Source: CAMYMQ01 sp963730305
GTDB taxonomy: Bacteria; Pseudomonadota; Alphaproteobacteria; Bin65
DNA length: 64,000 nt
Assembly (NCBI GenBank): GCA_963730305.1
Contig: CAVSRB010000001.1
Coordinates: 62,001 to 126,000 of the forward strand
Direction: 5' to 3'
In this document: positions 34,297-42,624 of the stretch, one piece after another
Layout of the letters: the number at the start of each line of letters is the position of its first letter
Numbering within the stretch: the first letter of the stretch is position 1
Program-made: the position numbers and the translations under genes
Notes under the pieces: model-generated
The model's database searches: none
What the model was told of the DNA's origin: nothing
What the model saw: only the letters and a program-made list of their open reading frames with translations

Positions 34297-35081
34297 CCGC
34301 GCTCGCCGCCAGCTCGGTCTCGGTGACGCGCGGCGGACGCCGCGTGCTCGACGACGTCGGCTTCACCGCCGAGTCCGGCGCGCTGATCGGCGTGGTCGGC
34401 CCCAACGGCGCGGGCAAGACCACGCTGCTGCGCGCGCTCGCCGGCATCCAGCGCGAGCGCGCCGGGACGGTGTCCCTGTTCGACCGGCCGATCGAGGACT
34501 ACCGGCCGCGGCCCCTCGCCCGGCGGCTCGCCTACATGCCCCAGCACGCGACCATCCACTGGGACCTGCCGGTCGAAGACGTGGTCATGCTCGGCCGCTC
34601 GCCGCACCTGCCGGCCTGGTCGCAGCCGGGCGCGGCCGACCGCGCGGTGGTGGCGCGGGTGATGGCGGCGCTGGAGATCGAGCCGCTGGCCCGGCGCTCG
34701 GCGCGGGCCCTGTCCGGCGGCGAACGCGCGCGGGTCCTGCTCGGCCGGGCGCTCGCCGGCGAGCCGGACATCCTGCTCGCCGACGAGCCCGTCGCCGGTC
34801 TCGACCCCTACCATTCGCTCGAAGTGATGGACCACCTGCTCGGCCTGGCCCGTGGCGGCGCGCTGGTCCTGGTCGTGCTCCACGACCTGTCGCTGGCGAT
34901 GCGCTTCTGCGACCGGCTGATCCTGCTGGACGAGGGCCGGGTCGCCCACGACGGCGCGCCTGCCGAGACGCTCGACGACGACCGGCTGGCGGCGGTCTAC
35001 CGGATCGAGGCGCTGCGCGCCACGCGGGACGGCAAGACCGCGATCCTGCCGTGGCGCCGGCTGGAGCCGCCCGCGTCTTAG
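34293..35081 (+). CDS. btuD: Cobalamin ABC transporter ATP-binding protein
   Basis: The 262-residue ATPase of the corrinoid importer. Walker A GPNGAGKTT (about 34-42), Q-loop YMPQHATIHWD, signature LSGGERARVLLGRALA, Walker B ILLADEP and the H-loop VLHDLSLAMRFCD are all present. It overlaps btuC by four bases. Its TAG stop (35079-35081) overlaps the TAA stop of the convergent monooxygenase gene by two bases, so no terminator separates the two converging transcripts. Confidence 0.94.
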   Translation: MTALAASSVSVTRGGRRVLDDVGFTAESGALIGVVGPNGAGKTTLLRALAGIQRERAGTVSLFDRPIEDYRPRPLARRLAYMPQHATIHWDLPVEDVVMLGRSPHLPAWSQPGAADRAVVARVMAALEIEPLARRSARALSGGERARVLLGRALAGEPDILLADEPVAGLDPYHSLEVMDHLLGLARGGALVLVVLHDLSLAMRFCDRLILLDEGRVAHDGAPAETLDDDRLAAVYRIEALRATRDGKTAILPWRRLEPPAS

Positions 35082-36187
35082 GCGACCGGCTGGCGCAGCC
35101 CCTTCTTCTCCAGCCGCGGCAGCACCTCCTGGGCGAAGTACGGCAGTTCCTTGACGTAGTCGACGAAGGACAGGGTCGTGCCGGAGAAGCCCGCCGCGCT
35201 GATCGTCGCCAGCCCCTCGGCGACGTCGTCGGGCGAGCCGATCAGCGGGAACACGCCGTGGCCGCCGGCGAAGCGGTTGCGGAACAACTCGAACGCCTCC
35301 TTGGGGAACGACTGGGCGTGGACGCCCTGCAGGTCCATCAGCCTGTCGACCGCCGGCCAGTCGGCGTTCTCGTTGGCGTAGTACTCGTGATACTCCTCGG
35401 CCTCCTTCCTGGTCGGCCGGCAGACCACGTAGGCGGTCGTGAACACGCCGATGTCGCGGCCCTGCTCCTTGCCCAGCGCCTTGATCGCCTTGACGTCCTC
35501 CTTGCCCATTTCGGGGTCGATCAGGACCGTGAACAGGAAGTCGGCGTTGCGTGCCGCGAAGTTGCGGCCCTCGGCCGACGAGGCGGCGTTCATGATCGGC
35601 GGCAGCCCGTCATAGGGATGCGGATTGCCGTAGACGTCACGCAGGTGGAAATACGTGCCGTCCCAGTCGAACTTGTCGTCGCTGGTCCAGATCTTCTTGA
35701 CCACGTCGAACCATTCCTGGCCGTAGGCGTAGCGGGTCTCGTGGTCATCGGCGAGCTCGATGCCGAACATGTCGTATTCCGGCTTGTTCCAGCCGCACAC
35801 GACGTTGAGGCCGAACCGGCCCGAACTGATGTGGTCGATCGTCGCGAACTGCTTGGCGGCGACGATGGGATGGGTGAAGGCGGTGTGCGCGGTGGCGAAG
35901 ACGCTGACCTGCTTGGTCGCCGCCAGCAGGCCGGCGCACCAGGTGATCGTCTCGAGCGTCGTGCCCTGGAAATCGGTCTCGCCGCCATAGCCGATCCAGC
36001 GGGCGATCGGCAGGATGAACTCGATCCCGACCTCGTCGGCGAGCAGGCCGAGCTTCAGGTTGTTCTCCCAGCTCGCGTCCCACCGCTCCGGGACCTTGGT
36101 GATCGCCATGCCCCCCGAGCAGTTGGGCGAAAAAAGCCCCAACTTCAGGGTGTTGTCGTTGAGCATCCGGTTGTTTGCGCTGGTCAT
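35078..36187 (-). CDS. LLM-class flavin monooxygenase, RutA/SfnG-like
   Basis: A 369-residue luciferase-family enzyme of a different subgroup from the tandem pair at 13-15 kb. It begins with LKLGLFSPNCSGGMAITKVPE and has ARWIGYGGETDFQGTTLET, AAKQFATIDHISSGRFGLNVVCGWNKPEYDMFG, resembling pyrimidine monooxygenase RutA and dimethylsulfone monooxygenase SfnG. It needs FMNH2 and O2. The substrate is unresolved: neither other rut genes nor sulfonate genes are near. It is divergent from a MarR-like regulator at 36419, which probably controls it. Confidence 0.87.
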   Translation of the reverse strand: MTSANNRMLNDNTLKLGLFSPNCSGGMAITKVPERWDASWENNLKLGLLADEVGIEFILPIARWIGYGGETDFQGTTLETITWCAGLLAATKQVSVFATAHTAFTHPIVAAKQFATIDHISSGRFGLNVVCGWNKPEYDMFGIELADDHETRYAYGQEWFDVVKKIWTSDDKFDWDGTYFHLRDVYGNPHPYDGLPPIMNAASSAEGRNFAARNADFLFTVLIDPEMGKEDVKAIKALGKEQGRDIGVFTTAYVVCRPTRKEAEEYHEYYANENADWPAVDRLMDLQGVHAQSFPKEAFELFRNRFAGGHGVFPLIGSPDDVAEGLATISAAGFSGTTLSFVDYVKELPYFAQEVLPRLEKKGLRQPVA

Positions 36188-36282
36188 GACCCGTCCCCGT
36201 CAATTGACGGCAGGGCTCGGCCAAACAGGCCCGAAACGCCTGCCGTGTGGTGCTTTTTTGATATTCGCGGAGGAATGGTGCT

Positions 36283-36312
36283 GAAAATGTTAGTAAAACG
36301 CAAGGCATTTTC
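36283..36312. promoter_or_regulatory. AT-rich divergent operator/promoter region
   Basis: GAAAATG at 36283-36289 and CATTTTC at 36306-36312 form a perfect 7-bp inverted repeat with a 16-base spacer, in the most AT-rich part of the 231-base gap (36188-36418) between the divergent monooxygenase and regulator genes. It is a good candidate operator for the MarR-like protein. Promoter elements for both directions probably lie here but are not clear enough to place. Confidence 0.45.
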
Positions 36313-36418
36313 ATTTTAAATTTAGGTGCAGATGCTTTGCGAAACGCAACGCCCCTGATAGCCTTGCCCGGACGCGGCGCTGCAGCCGGACCGGTGGGCC
36401 GGGAGAGGAAACGAGACG

Positions 36419-37000
36419 ATGGCAAGAGACGCCGAGGAGAAGCTGGCTGACGCGGGCCCGGCGGAGGGCAACGGCAACCTGCTCGACCGCCGCTGGCACT
36501 TGGGCCAGACCCCGCACGAGATCGCGATCGTGGAGCTGGAATACGCGCTGTTCCGGATCTACGAGTCGTTCGGCCGCTGGCAGCGCGAATGCCTCGCCGC
36601 GGTCTCGGGCCAGGAGCTCAGCACGTCCGACAACGCCGTGCTCCACATCATCCGGCTCAAGGACCGGCCCAAGGCGGTCACCGAGGTGGCGCAGCTGCTC
36701 AACCGCGACGACGTCGCCAACCTGCAATATTCGGTGCGCAAGCTGCTCGCCGCCGGGATGATCGAGAAGGTCACGGGCAACAAGCGCAAGGGCGTCCAGT
36801 ACCGGACCACCAACAAGGGCCGGGAGGTGACCGAGATGTACGCCAAGCTGCGCCAGCGGGCGCTGATCGCGTTGACCGAGGCGGTCCCCGGCCTGGAGGC
36901 CCATGTCGACGAGGCGACCCGGACCCTCAACCTGATGAACGGCATCTACGAGCAGGCCGCCCACGTGACCCGGACCCACCGCCAGCCGATGGACGACTAG
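36419..37000 (+). CDS. MarR-like winged-helix transcriptional regulator
   Basis: A 193-residue regulator. The long N-terminal helix (TPHEIAIVELEYALFRIYESFGRW) dimerises, the HTH spans AVTEVAQLLNRDDVANLQYSVRKL and the wing is GNKRKGVQYRTTNKGREV. The recognition helix with Asn-Leu-Gln-Tyr resembles the group of MarR-like regulators found beside oxidative catabolism genes. It is divergent from the RutA/SfnG-like monooxygenase. The ATG at 36419 follows a GAGAGGAAACGAG site. Confidence 0.85.
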   Translation: MARDAEEKLADAGPAEGNGNLLDRRWHLGQTPHEIAIVELEYALFRIYESFGRWQRECLAAVSGQELSTSDNAVLHIIRLKDRPKAVTEVAQLLNRDDVANLQYSVRKLLAAGMIEKVTGNKRKGVQYRTTNKGREVTEMYAKLRQRALIALTEAVPGLEAHVDEATRTLNLMNGIYEQAAHVTRTHRQPMDD

Positions 37001-37314
37001 GTGAGCGTTTCAGCGGCGCGCGCATTGAAATTATTCCTATATCTGCCCATCTGAGAGCATTGTCGGCGAAGCCGAGCTTTCAGCCGCGCGTCGTGACGCG
37101 CGCCGTGAGCGACAGATGATGACAGATGATGACATCGGATGGCGGATCGAGCCATTCGGGCCGTCCGGGATGCAGGGGGGTAGCTCGAACAACCACTCTC
37201 CTCCCCGCCGCAGGGACGGAGAGCCGGGGAGTTCGGAGCGCGGCGAGTCGGCCTCCGAAAAGATAACCTATGATAACCGATGATACCCTTTGCGCGTTTT
37301 TCGCGCCGGATTGG
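37001..37314. other. Convergent intergenic region with short 10-bp repeats
   Basis: No gene is visible in this 314-base gap between two convergent genes. It holds a palindrome CGCGCGTC-GT-GACGCGCG at 37085-37102, a perfect tandem copy of GACAGATGAT at 37111-37130 with a degenerate third unit, and a second 10-base series GATAACCTAT, GATAACCGAT, GATACCC from 37262. The palindrome could act as a bidirectional terminator without a T-run. I see no promoter or RNA gene. Confidence 0.6.
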
Positions 37315-39054
37315 TCAGGCGGCGCGGGCGCGGCGCAGTTGCTCGGTTTCCGTGGTGGTGACGGCGCCGGTGGCGGGATCGAGCACGACGCCGAACAGGT
37401 CGCGGACCTGATCGGCCGTGTAGTAGCCCCGCGCCACGTCGGCGGCGACCCGTTCGGGGTCGCGCGCCAGCGGGTCGCCGTAGCCGCCGCCGCCCGGCGT
37501 CTTGACGGTCACGCTGTCGCCCTCGCCGATCAGGATGTCCTGGTCCTTGGACAGGTGCGGCGGGTGGTAGGCCGCGCCGTCCTGCTCGACCACGACCTCG
37601 TTGACCCCGCCCGGTTGGCCGCCGAGCGCGCCCTGGGGCCCGGTCCGGCCGTGGTCCATGACGAAGGAGGCGCGCGCGGTGCCGCGGCGCAGCCGGACCC
37701 GGTATTCGACGCCGAAGCCGCCGCGCTGCTCCCCGGCCCCGCCCGAGCCCTCGTGGAGCGCGTAGCGCTCGATCAGCACCGGGTAGCGCTGCTCGATGAT
37801 CTCGATCGGCGTGGTCTTGGAGATGCCGATGGTCGAGCAGCCGTTGGAAATGCCGTCGCCGTCGGTCGAGCCGCCGTAGCCGCCGCCGGAGATCAGGTAC
37901 ATGACGTAGGAGCGGTCTGTCTTGGGATCGTAGCCGCCGATGGCGAAGTTGCCGCTGGTGCCGGCCGGCGCGGCGAACAGCAGGTCGGGGATCGCCGGGG
38001 TCAGCGCCGCGAACACCGCCTCGGCGATGCGCTGGCTGACCTCCGCCGCGCATCCCGACACCGGCCGGGGATATTTGGCGTAGAGGAAGGTGCCCTCGGG
38101 ATCCTTGATGTGGAGCGGCGCGAACGTCCCGGCGTTGATCGGCACCTCGGGGAAGATGTGCTTGATCGCCAGGTAGATCGACGAGCGCGTGGTCGCGATC
38201 ACGCTGTTCATCGGCCCCTGGCAGGGCGGCGACGAGCCCGACATGTCGAAATGCAGGTCGCTGCCCGTCTTGGTGATGGTCATGGCGATGCGCAGCGGCT
38301 CGTCGACCACGCCGTCGCTGTCGACGAAGGCCTCGCCCGCGTAGGTGCCGTCCGGGATCTGGGCGATCTTGGCGCGCATCTGCTGCTCGGCGCGGGCGCG
38401 CAGCTCGCCGATCGCGGTCTCGACCGTGTCGCGGCCGTAGCGGTCGAGCAGCAGGGTCAGCCGCCGCTCGCCGACGGCCAGCGCCGCGGCCTGGGCCTTG
38501 ATGTCGCCGATGCGCTGGTCCGCGATGCGGATGTTGGACAGGATGATGGACAGGATCTCCTCGTCCATCTCGCCTTCCTTGAACAGCTTGACCGGCGGCA
38601 GGCGCAGCCCTTCCTGCTCGACCTCGGTGGCGTTGGCCGAGAAGCCGCCGGGCACGGCGCCGCCGGTGTCCGGCCAGTGGCCGGTGTTGGCCAGCCAGGA
38701 GAACAATTCGCCCTTGTAGAAGAAGGGCTTGACGAAGCGCACGTCCATCAGGTGCGTGCCGCCGAGATAGGGGTCGTTGACGATGAACATGTCGCCGGGC
38801 GCGATCCGGTTGGCGCGGCGGATCACCTCCTGGGTGCCGAACTGCATGGTGCCGACGAAGACCGGCAGGCCCAGCTCGCCCTGGGCGATCAGCGCGCCGT
38901 CGTCGGCCGCGTAGATGCCGTCCGAGCGGTCGAGCGCCTCGGAGATGACCGGGCTGAAGGCGGCGCGGACGAAGGCCAGGTCCATCTCGTTGCAGACCTG
39001 GGTCAGGCCGTTCTGGATCACCGCCAGGGTGACCGGATCGAGGGCTGCGTTCAC
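37315..39054 (-). CDS. hyuB: Hydantoinase/oxoprolinase family protein, HyuB
   Basis: A 579-residue HyuB-type subunit that works with HyuA in ATP-dependent cleavage of cyclic amides such as hydantoins or 5-oxoproline, or in related carboxylases. Conserved stretches include FVGTMQFGTQEVIRR, GDMFIVNDPYLGGTHLMDV, the block GSSPPCQGPMNS and TPGGGGYGDP. The GTG start at 39054 overlaps the HyuA stop (GTGA), so subunits are made in step. It is the last gene of the leftward operon. The true substrate is not determined; acetophenone-carboxylase-like activity is also possible for the family. Confidence 0.9.
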   Translation of the reverse strand: MNAALDPVTLAVIQNGLTQVCNEMDLAFVRAAFSPVISEALDRSDGIYAADDGALIAQGELGLPVFVGTMQFGTQEVIRRANRIAPGDMFIVNDPYLGGTHLMDVRFVKPFFYKGELFSWLANTGHWPDTGGAVPGGFSANATEVEQEGLRLPPVKLFKEGEMDEEILSIILSNIRIADQRIGDIKAQAAALAVGERRLTLLLDRYGRDTVETAIGELRARAEQQMRAKIAQIPDGTYAGEAFVDSDGVVDEPLRIAMTITKTGSDLHFDMSGSSPPCQGPMNSVIATTRSSIYLAIKHIFPEVPINAGTFAPLHIKDPEGTFLYAKYPRPVSGCAAEVSQRIAEAVFAALTPAIPDLLFAAPAGTSGNFAIGGYDPKTDRSYVMYLISGGGYGGSTDGDGISNGCSTIGISKTTPIEIIEQRYPVLIERYALHEGSGGAGEQRGGFGVEYRVRLRRGTARASFVMDHGRTGPQGALGGQPGGVNEVVVEQDGAAYHPPHLSKDQDILIGEGDSVTVKTPGGGGYGDPLARDPERVAADVARGYYTADQVRDLFGVVLDPATGAVTTTETEQLRRARAA

Positions 39055-41125
39055 GGGGCATCTCCCACTGGGGTATCTCCCACGGAAACGATCAGGTTGC
39101 CGTCGCCGTCGACGGTGACGCGGTCGGCCGGCTCGATCACGATCGTGGTGTCCAGCTGCTCGATGATGGCCGGGCCGGCGATTTCGCGGCCGGCCGGGAA
39201 CTGCTCGCGCCGGAAGATCGGGGTGTCGTGCCAGCCGGCCGGGAACCAGACCTTGCGCGCTCGCGAGCGCCGCGCCGTTGGCGTTCGTGGCGGCCGGCGC
39301 CAGCGCGTCCAGCGGCACCGCCCGGCGCTTGCCGATCACCGCGGTGTGCAGGTTGACCAGCACGGCCCGGATCTCCGGCAGGCTGACCTCGAAGCGGTTC
39401 CAGTATGCCTTCTCGAAGGCGTCCTGCAGGGCCTCGCGGCCGACGTCGGGCGCGGGCACCGGCACGGTCAGGATGTGGCTCTGGCCGGCGAACTGCATGT
39501 CGGCGCTGTGCAGCACGGCCAGCTCCTCGATCTCGACCCCCTCGCGCTCGATCACCGCCCGGCCCTCGGCGATCTGCTCTTCGAGGATCGTCCGCACCTG
39601 GGCCATGTCGACCGCGTCCAGCGGCGCGTTGACGGTGCGGACGTAGTCGTGGCGCACGTCGGCGACCAGGCAGCCCAGCGCGTTGGTGATCCCCGGCCGC
39701 GCCGGCACCAGCACGCGGGGAATGCCGAGCTCGGCAGCCAGGGCCGAGGCGTGCAGCGGTCCGGCGCCGCCGAAGGCGAACAGGGCGAAGTCGCGCGGGT
39801 CGTGGCCGCGCGACAGCGAGACCATGCGCAGGGCGCCGGCCATGCGGTCGTTGGCGATGCGCAGGACCGCGGCGGCCGCCTCCGTCCGCCGACATGCCCA
39901 GCGGCGAGCCGAGCTGGTCGGCGAAGGCGGCGCGGATGTCATCGAGCGAAACCGGGTTCTCGACGGCGAGCAGCGCCTCGGGATTGAGCCGGCCGAGCAA
40001 GAGGTTGGCGTCGGTGATGGTCGGCTTCGTGCCGCCCCGGCCGTAGCAGATCGGCCCCGGCGTCGACCCGGCGCTCTCCGGCCCGACCTGGAGGATGCCG
40101 GCGTCGTTGATCTGTGGCGATCGAGCCGCCGCCCGCGCCGATCGTGTGGACGTCGACCATCGGCACGTGGATCGGCATGGCGTATTCGAGCTCGAGCTCC
40201 GAGCTGACCTCGGGCACGCCGTCGCGGATCAGGCCGACGTCGCAGCTGGTCCCGCCCATGTCGTAGGTGATGACGTTGGGCAGGCCCGCCGAGCGCGCCG
40301 TGAAGGCCGCCGCCATGACCCCCGAGGCCGGCCCCGACATCACCGTGTTGACCGCCGCCTCGGCGACGATGGTCGACGAGACGGTGCCGCCGTTGCCCTG
40401 CATGACCAGCAGGTCGCGGGGATAGCCGCGCTCGGCCAATCCGTCGCGCAGCCGGGCGATGTAGCGGTCGAGCACGGGCTGGACCGAGGCGTTGACCGCC
40501 GCCGTCACGCCGCGCTCGTATTCGCGGTATTCCGACAGGATCTGGTGGCCGGCGGTGACGTAGGGCGTCGGCCATGTTTCGCGGGCGATCTCCGCGGCGC
40601 GCAGCTCGTGGGCCGGGTTGACGTAGGCGTGGAGGAAATGGATCACCAGCGCCTCGCAGCCGGCGTCAATCAAGCGCCTGGACCGCCGCCATTCAGCGCC
40701 GCCTCGTCGAGCGGCACCAGCACCTCGCCCTCGGCGTCCATCCGCTCTGGCACCTCCAAGCGCAGCTCGCGCGGGATCAGCGGCACGAACGTGCCCTTGA
40801 GGCCATAGGGCTTGGGCCGGGTCCGGCGGCCCAGCTCGAGCACGTCGCGGAAGCCTTCGGTCGTGATGAGACCGGTGCGCGCGATCTTGCGCTCGAGCAT
40901 GGCGTTGGTCGTCGCCGTCGTGCCGTGGACGATCGACTTGACCTGGTCGAGCGAGATCCCGGTCTCCGCCAGCGCCGCCAGCACGCCGAAGGCCTGGTTC
41001 TCGACGGTCGTCGGCACCTTGGCGATGCGGATGTCGCCGCCGTCCTGGTTCATCAGGATCAGGTCGGTGAAGGTGCCGCCGACGTCGACGCCAACGACCG
41101 TTTCCATGGAGTGCGGAGTCGCCAT
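39051..41125 (-). CDS. hyuA: Hydantoinase/oxoprolinase family protein, HyuA (about four frameshifts)
   Basis: ATP-binding HyuA-type subunit of about 694 residues if repaired. Intact blocks are the phosphate-1 motif VGVDVGGTFTDLILM at the N-terminus, VHGTTATTNAMLERKIARTG, ITYDMGGTSCDVGLI (phosphate 2) and FALFAFGGAGPLHASALAAELG. The reading frame breaks near 40674-40692, 40113-40117, 39881-39886 and 39255-39260. Adding a GC/CG dinucleotide at each site restores conserved sequence such as ADAEAAAAVLRIAN and ASARKVWFPAG. The first site needs a net change equal to two such losses. The start could be 41125 or 41107. It overlaps hyuB by four bases. Confidence 0.87.
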
Positions 41126-41152
41126 GCGTGTCACGCGGCCCGACCCGGCGGC

Positions 41153-41740
41153 CTAGCGCAGCCCGTCTTCGCCCTTGATCTCGTCCGCCGCGAGGCCGCC
41201 GACCCGGTTGTGCACCCGGGGCCCGATCGCCATGACCAGGGCGTAGACGATCTCGTTGGCGCGGGGCGCGTCGGGCACGCCGACCTCCATCGCGTCGAAA
41301 TGGCTGCGGACGTAGGCGGCGTTGATGTGACCGATCGGCACGTCGATCCGCGCGCCCATGCCGCCGACCTTCTTGCTCGACGGCACGATCGCCTTGGAAT
41401 CGCCGAGCAGCTCGCGCATGGCGTAGCCGCCGGGCACGTGCCACAGCGCGCCATGTTCCAGCTCGCCGTTCTCGCCGACGATCGCGCCCTTGCCGTAAGC
41501 GTCGATCACCGCGGGATCGCCGCCGAGCGCGTCGATCAGCCGCCGGCTCATCTCCAGGCCGAGCGGCTTCAACGCATCCATCATCGGCTGGATGTCCGCC
41601 TCGTAGCGGCCCGCAAACGGGTTCTCGATCACCGCGATGCAGGCGGCCCGCCGCCGCGGTTGATCCGGCGCGGGGCCGCGCTCGTGCAGGATCTCCTCGG
41701 TCACGGTCACGTATTTGCGGACCTTGATTTCCACGCTCAC
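41153..41740 (-). CDS. DUF1185 family protein ("amino acid synthesis family")
   Basis: A 195-residue protein matching DUF1185: RKYVTVTEEILHERG, then RRRAACIAVIENPFAGRYEADI, the block KGAIVGENGELEHGALWHVPG and SSKKVGGMGARIDVPIGHI. Databases call the family "amino acid synthesis protein", but no reaction is established. It lies between the UPF0280 gene (18 bases) and hyuA (27 bases) in the same operon. Such proteins often travel with hydantoinase-type genes, which suggests a role in cyclic-amide or N-heterocycle breakdown. Confidence 0.85.
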   Translation of the reverse strand: MSVEIKVRKYVTVTEEILHERGPAPDQPRRRAACIAVIENPFAGRYEADIQPMMDALKPLGLEMSRRLIDALGGDPAVIDAYGKGAIVGENGELEHGALWHVPGGYAMRELLGDSKAIVPSSKKVGGMGARIDVPIGHINAAYVRSHFDAMEVGVPDAPRANEIVYALVMAIGPRVHNRVGGLAADEIKGEDGLR

Positions 41741-41758
41741 ACCTCCGTCATTGCTCTG

Positions 41759-42622
41759 TCACGCCGCGGCGGCCAGGCCGGCCGGGCCGGTTTCGATCCG
41801 GGTTTCGTCCTTCAAGGTCAGCCGCGCCGCCACGATCAGGCCGCTGCGGCGCATCCGTTGCGCCGTCCGCAGGCCGGCGTCGAGCGCGCTGGCTATCGTC
41901 GCGCGGTCGAGCGGCCCGACCGCGGTGGTCACCAGCCGGCCGCCCAGGTCGCTGTCGGGATCGAGCGTGTCGGCCGGTGCCCGGACGATGGTCGGGTGCT
42001 CCGCGTCGACCGCGTTGGCGATCAGGGTCGCCGCGACGTCGGCGGCGGCGGCGTTGCGCGCCAGCACCGTCACCGAATCGGCGATGCCGAGCGAGAAGCT
42101 GCGCCCCTGCCAGCCGCTGGTGGCGAGACCGCCGATGCCGTCGCCGGCGCCGATCTCGACCGTGCCGTCGAGCGCCGGGTCGCCATAGTCGAACACCATG
42201 CCGGCCCGGTAGGGTTCGTCCCCGCCGACCCACAGCGCGATATCGCCGCCATTGTTGACGTAAGCACGGGTCAGGCCGGGCCCCTCGACCATCGCGGCGA
42301 GCACATGGTCGGCGACCGCCCCGGCGACCGCGGCCATCGGCGTGACGAAGGTCAGGCCGTGCGGCAGGCAGGCGTCGCGCATGCGCCGCGCGATCGGGCC
42401 GTCCAGGGCGGGGCCGACCGCCTGGCGCAGCAACGCCAGCTCGGCGACGAGGCCGGGCAAGGCATTGGCGAAGGCGGTCCAGGCGCGCTCGAACGCTACG
42501 GCACGCGCGGCGTCGGGGCCGTCACCGTCGACGACCAGGTCGATCGGGCCGTGCTGGAAATGGGCCCGGCGGCCGTCGGGCAGGAGCTGCCCCACGGCTC
42601 CGGTGTCGGCGCGCCAGACCAT
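41759..42622 (-). CDS. UPF0280 family protein
   Basis: A 287-residue protein matching UPF0280, an ApbE-like family: GLTFVTPMAAVAGAVADHVL, then TRAYVNNGGDIALWVG, GIGGLATSGWQGRSFSLGIADSVTVLA and the PTIVRAPADTLDPDSDLG block. ApbE enzymes attach FMN to proteins, and the middle NNGGDIAL string is shared with ApbE, so a flavin- or ring-handling role is possible but unproven. The ATG at 42622 gives MVWRAD; a GTG at 42628 overlapping the preceding stop (GTGA) is equally plausible. It follows the 6-hydroxynicotinate-reductase-like gene without a gap. Confidence 0.85.
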   Translation of the reverse strand: MVWRADTGAVGQLLPDGRRAHFQHGPIDLVVDGDGPDAARAVAFERAWTAFANALPGLVAELALLRQAVGPALDGPIARRMRDACLPHGLTFVTPMAAVAGAVADHVLAAMVEGPGLTRAYVNNGGDIALWVGGDEPYRAGMVFDYGDPALDGTVEIGAGDGIGGLATSGWQGRSFSLGIADSVTVLARNAAAADVAATLIANAVDAEHPTIVRAPADTLDPDSDLGGRLVTTAVGPLDRATIASALDAGLRTAQRMRRSGLIVAARLTLKDETRIETGPAGLAAAA

Positions 42623-42624
42623 GC

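Noticed and set aside
37270..39987. 905-residue open frame on the plus strand
   Set aside because: It is antisense to hyuB and hyuA, has no ribosome-binding site and is dominated by Arg/Gly/Ala/Asp from complementary GC-rich codons; the minus strand carries recognisable conserved blocks.
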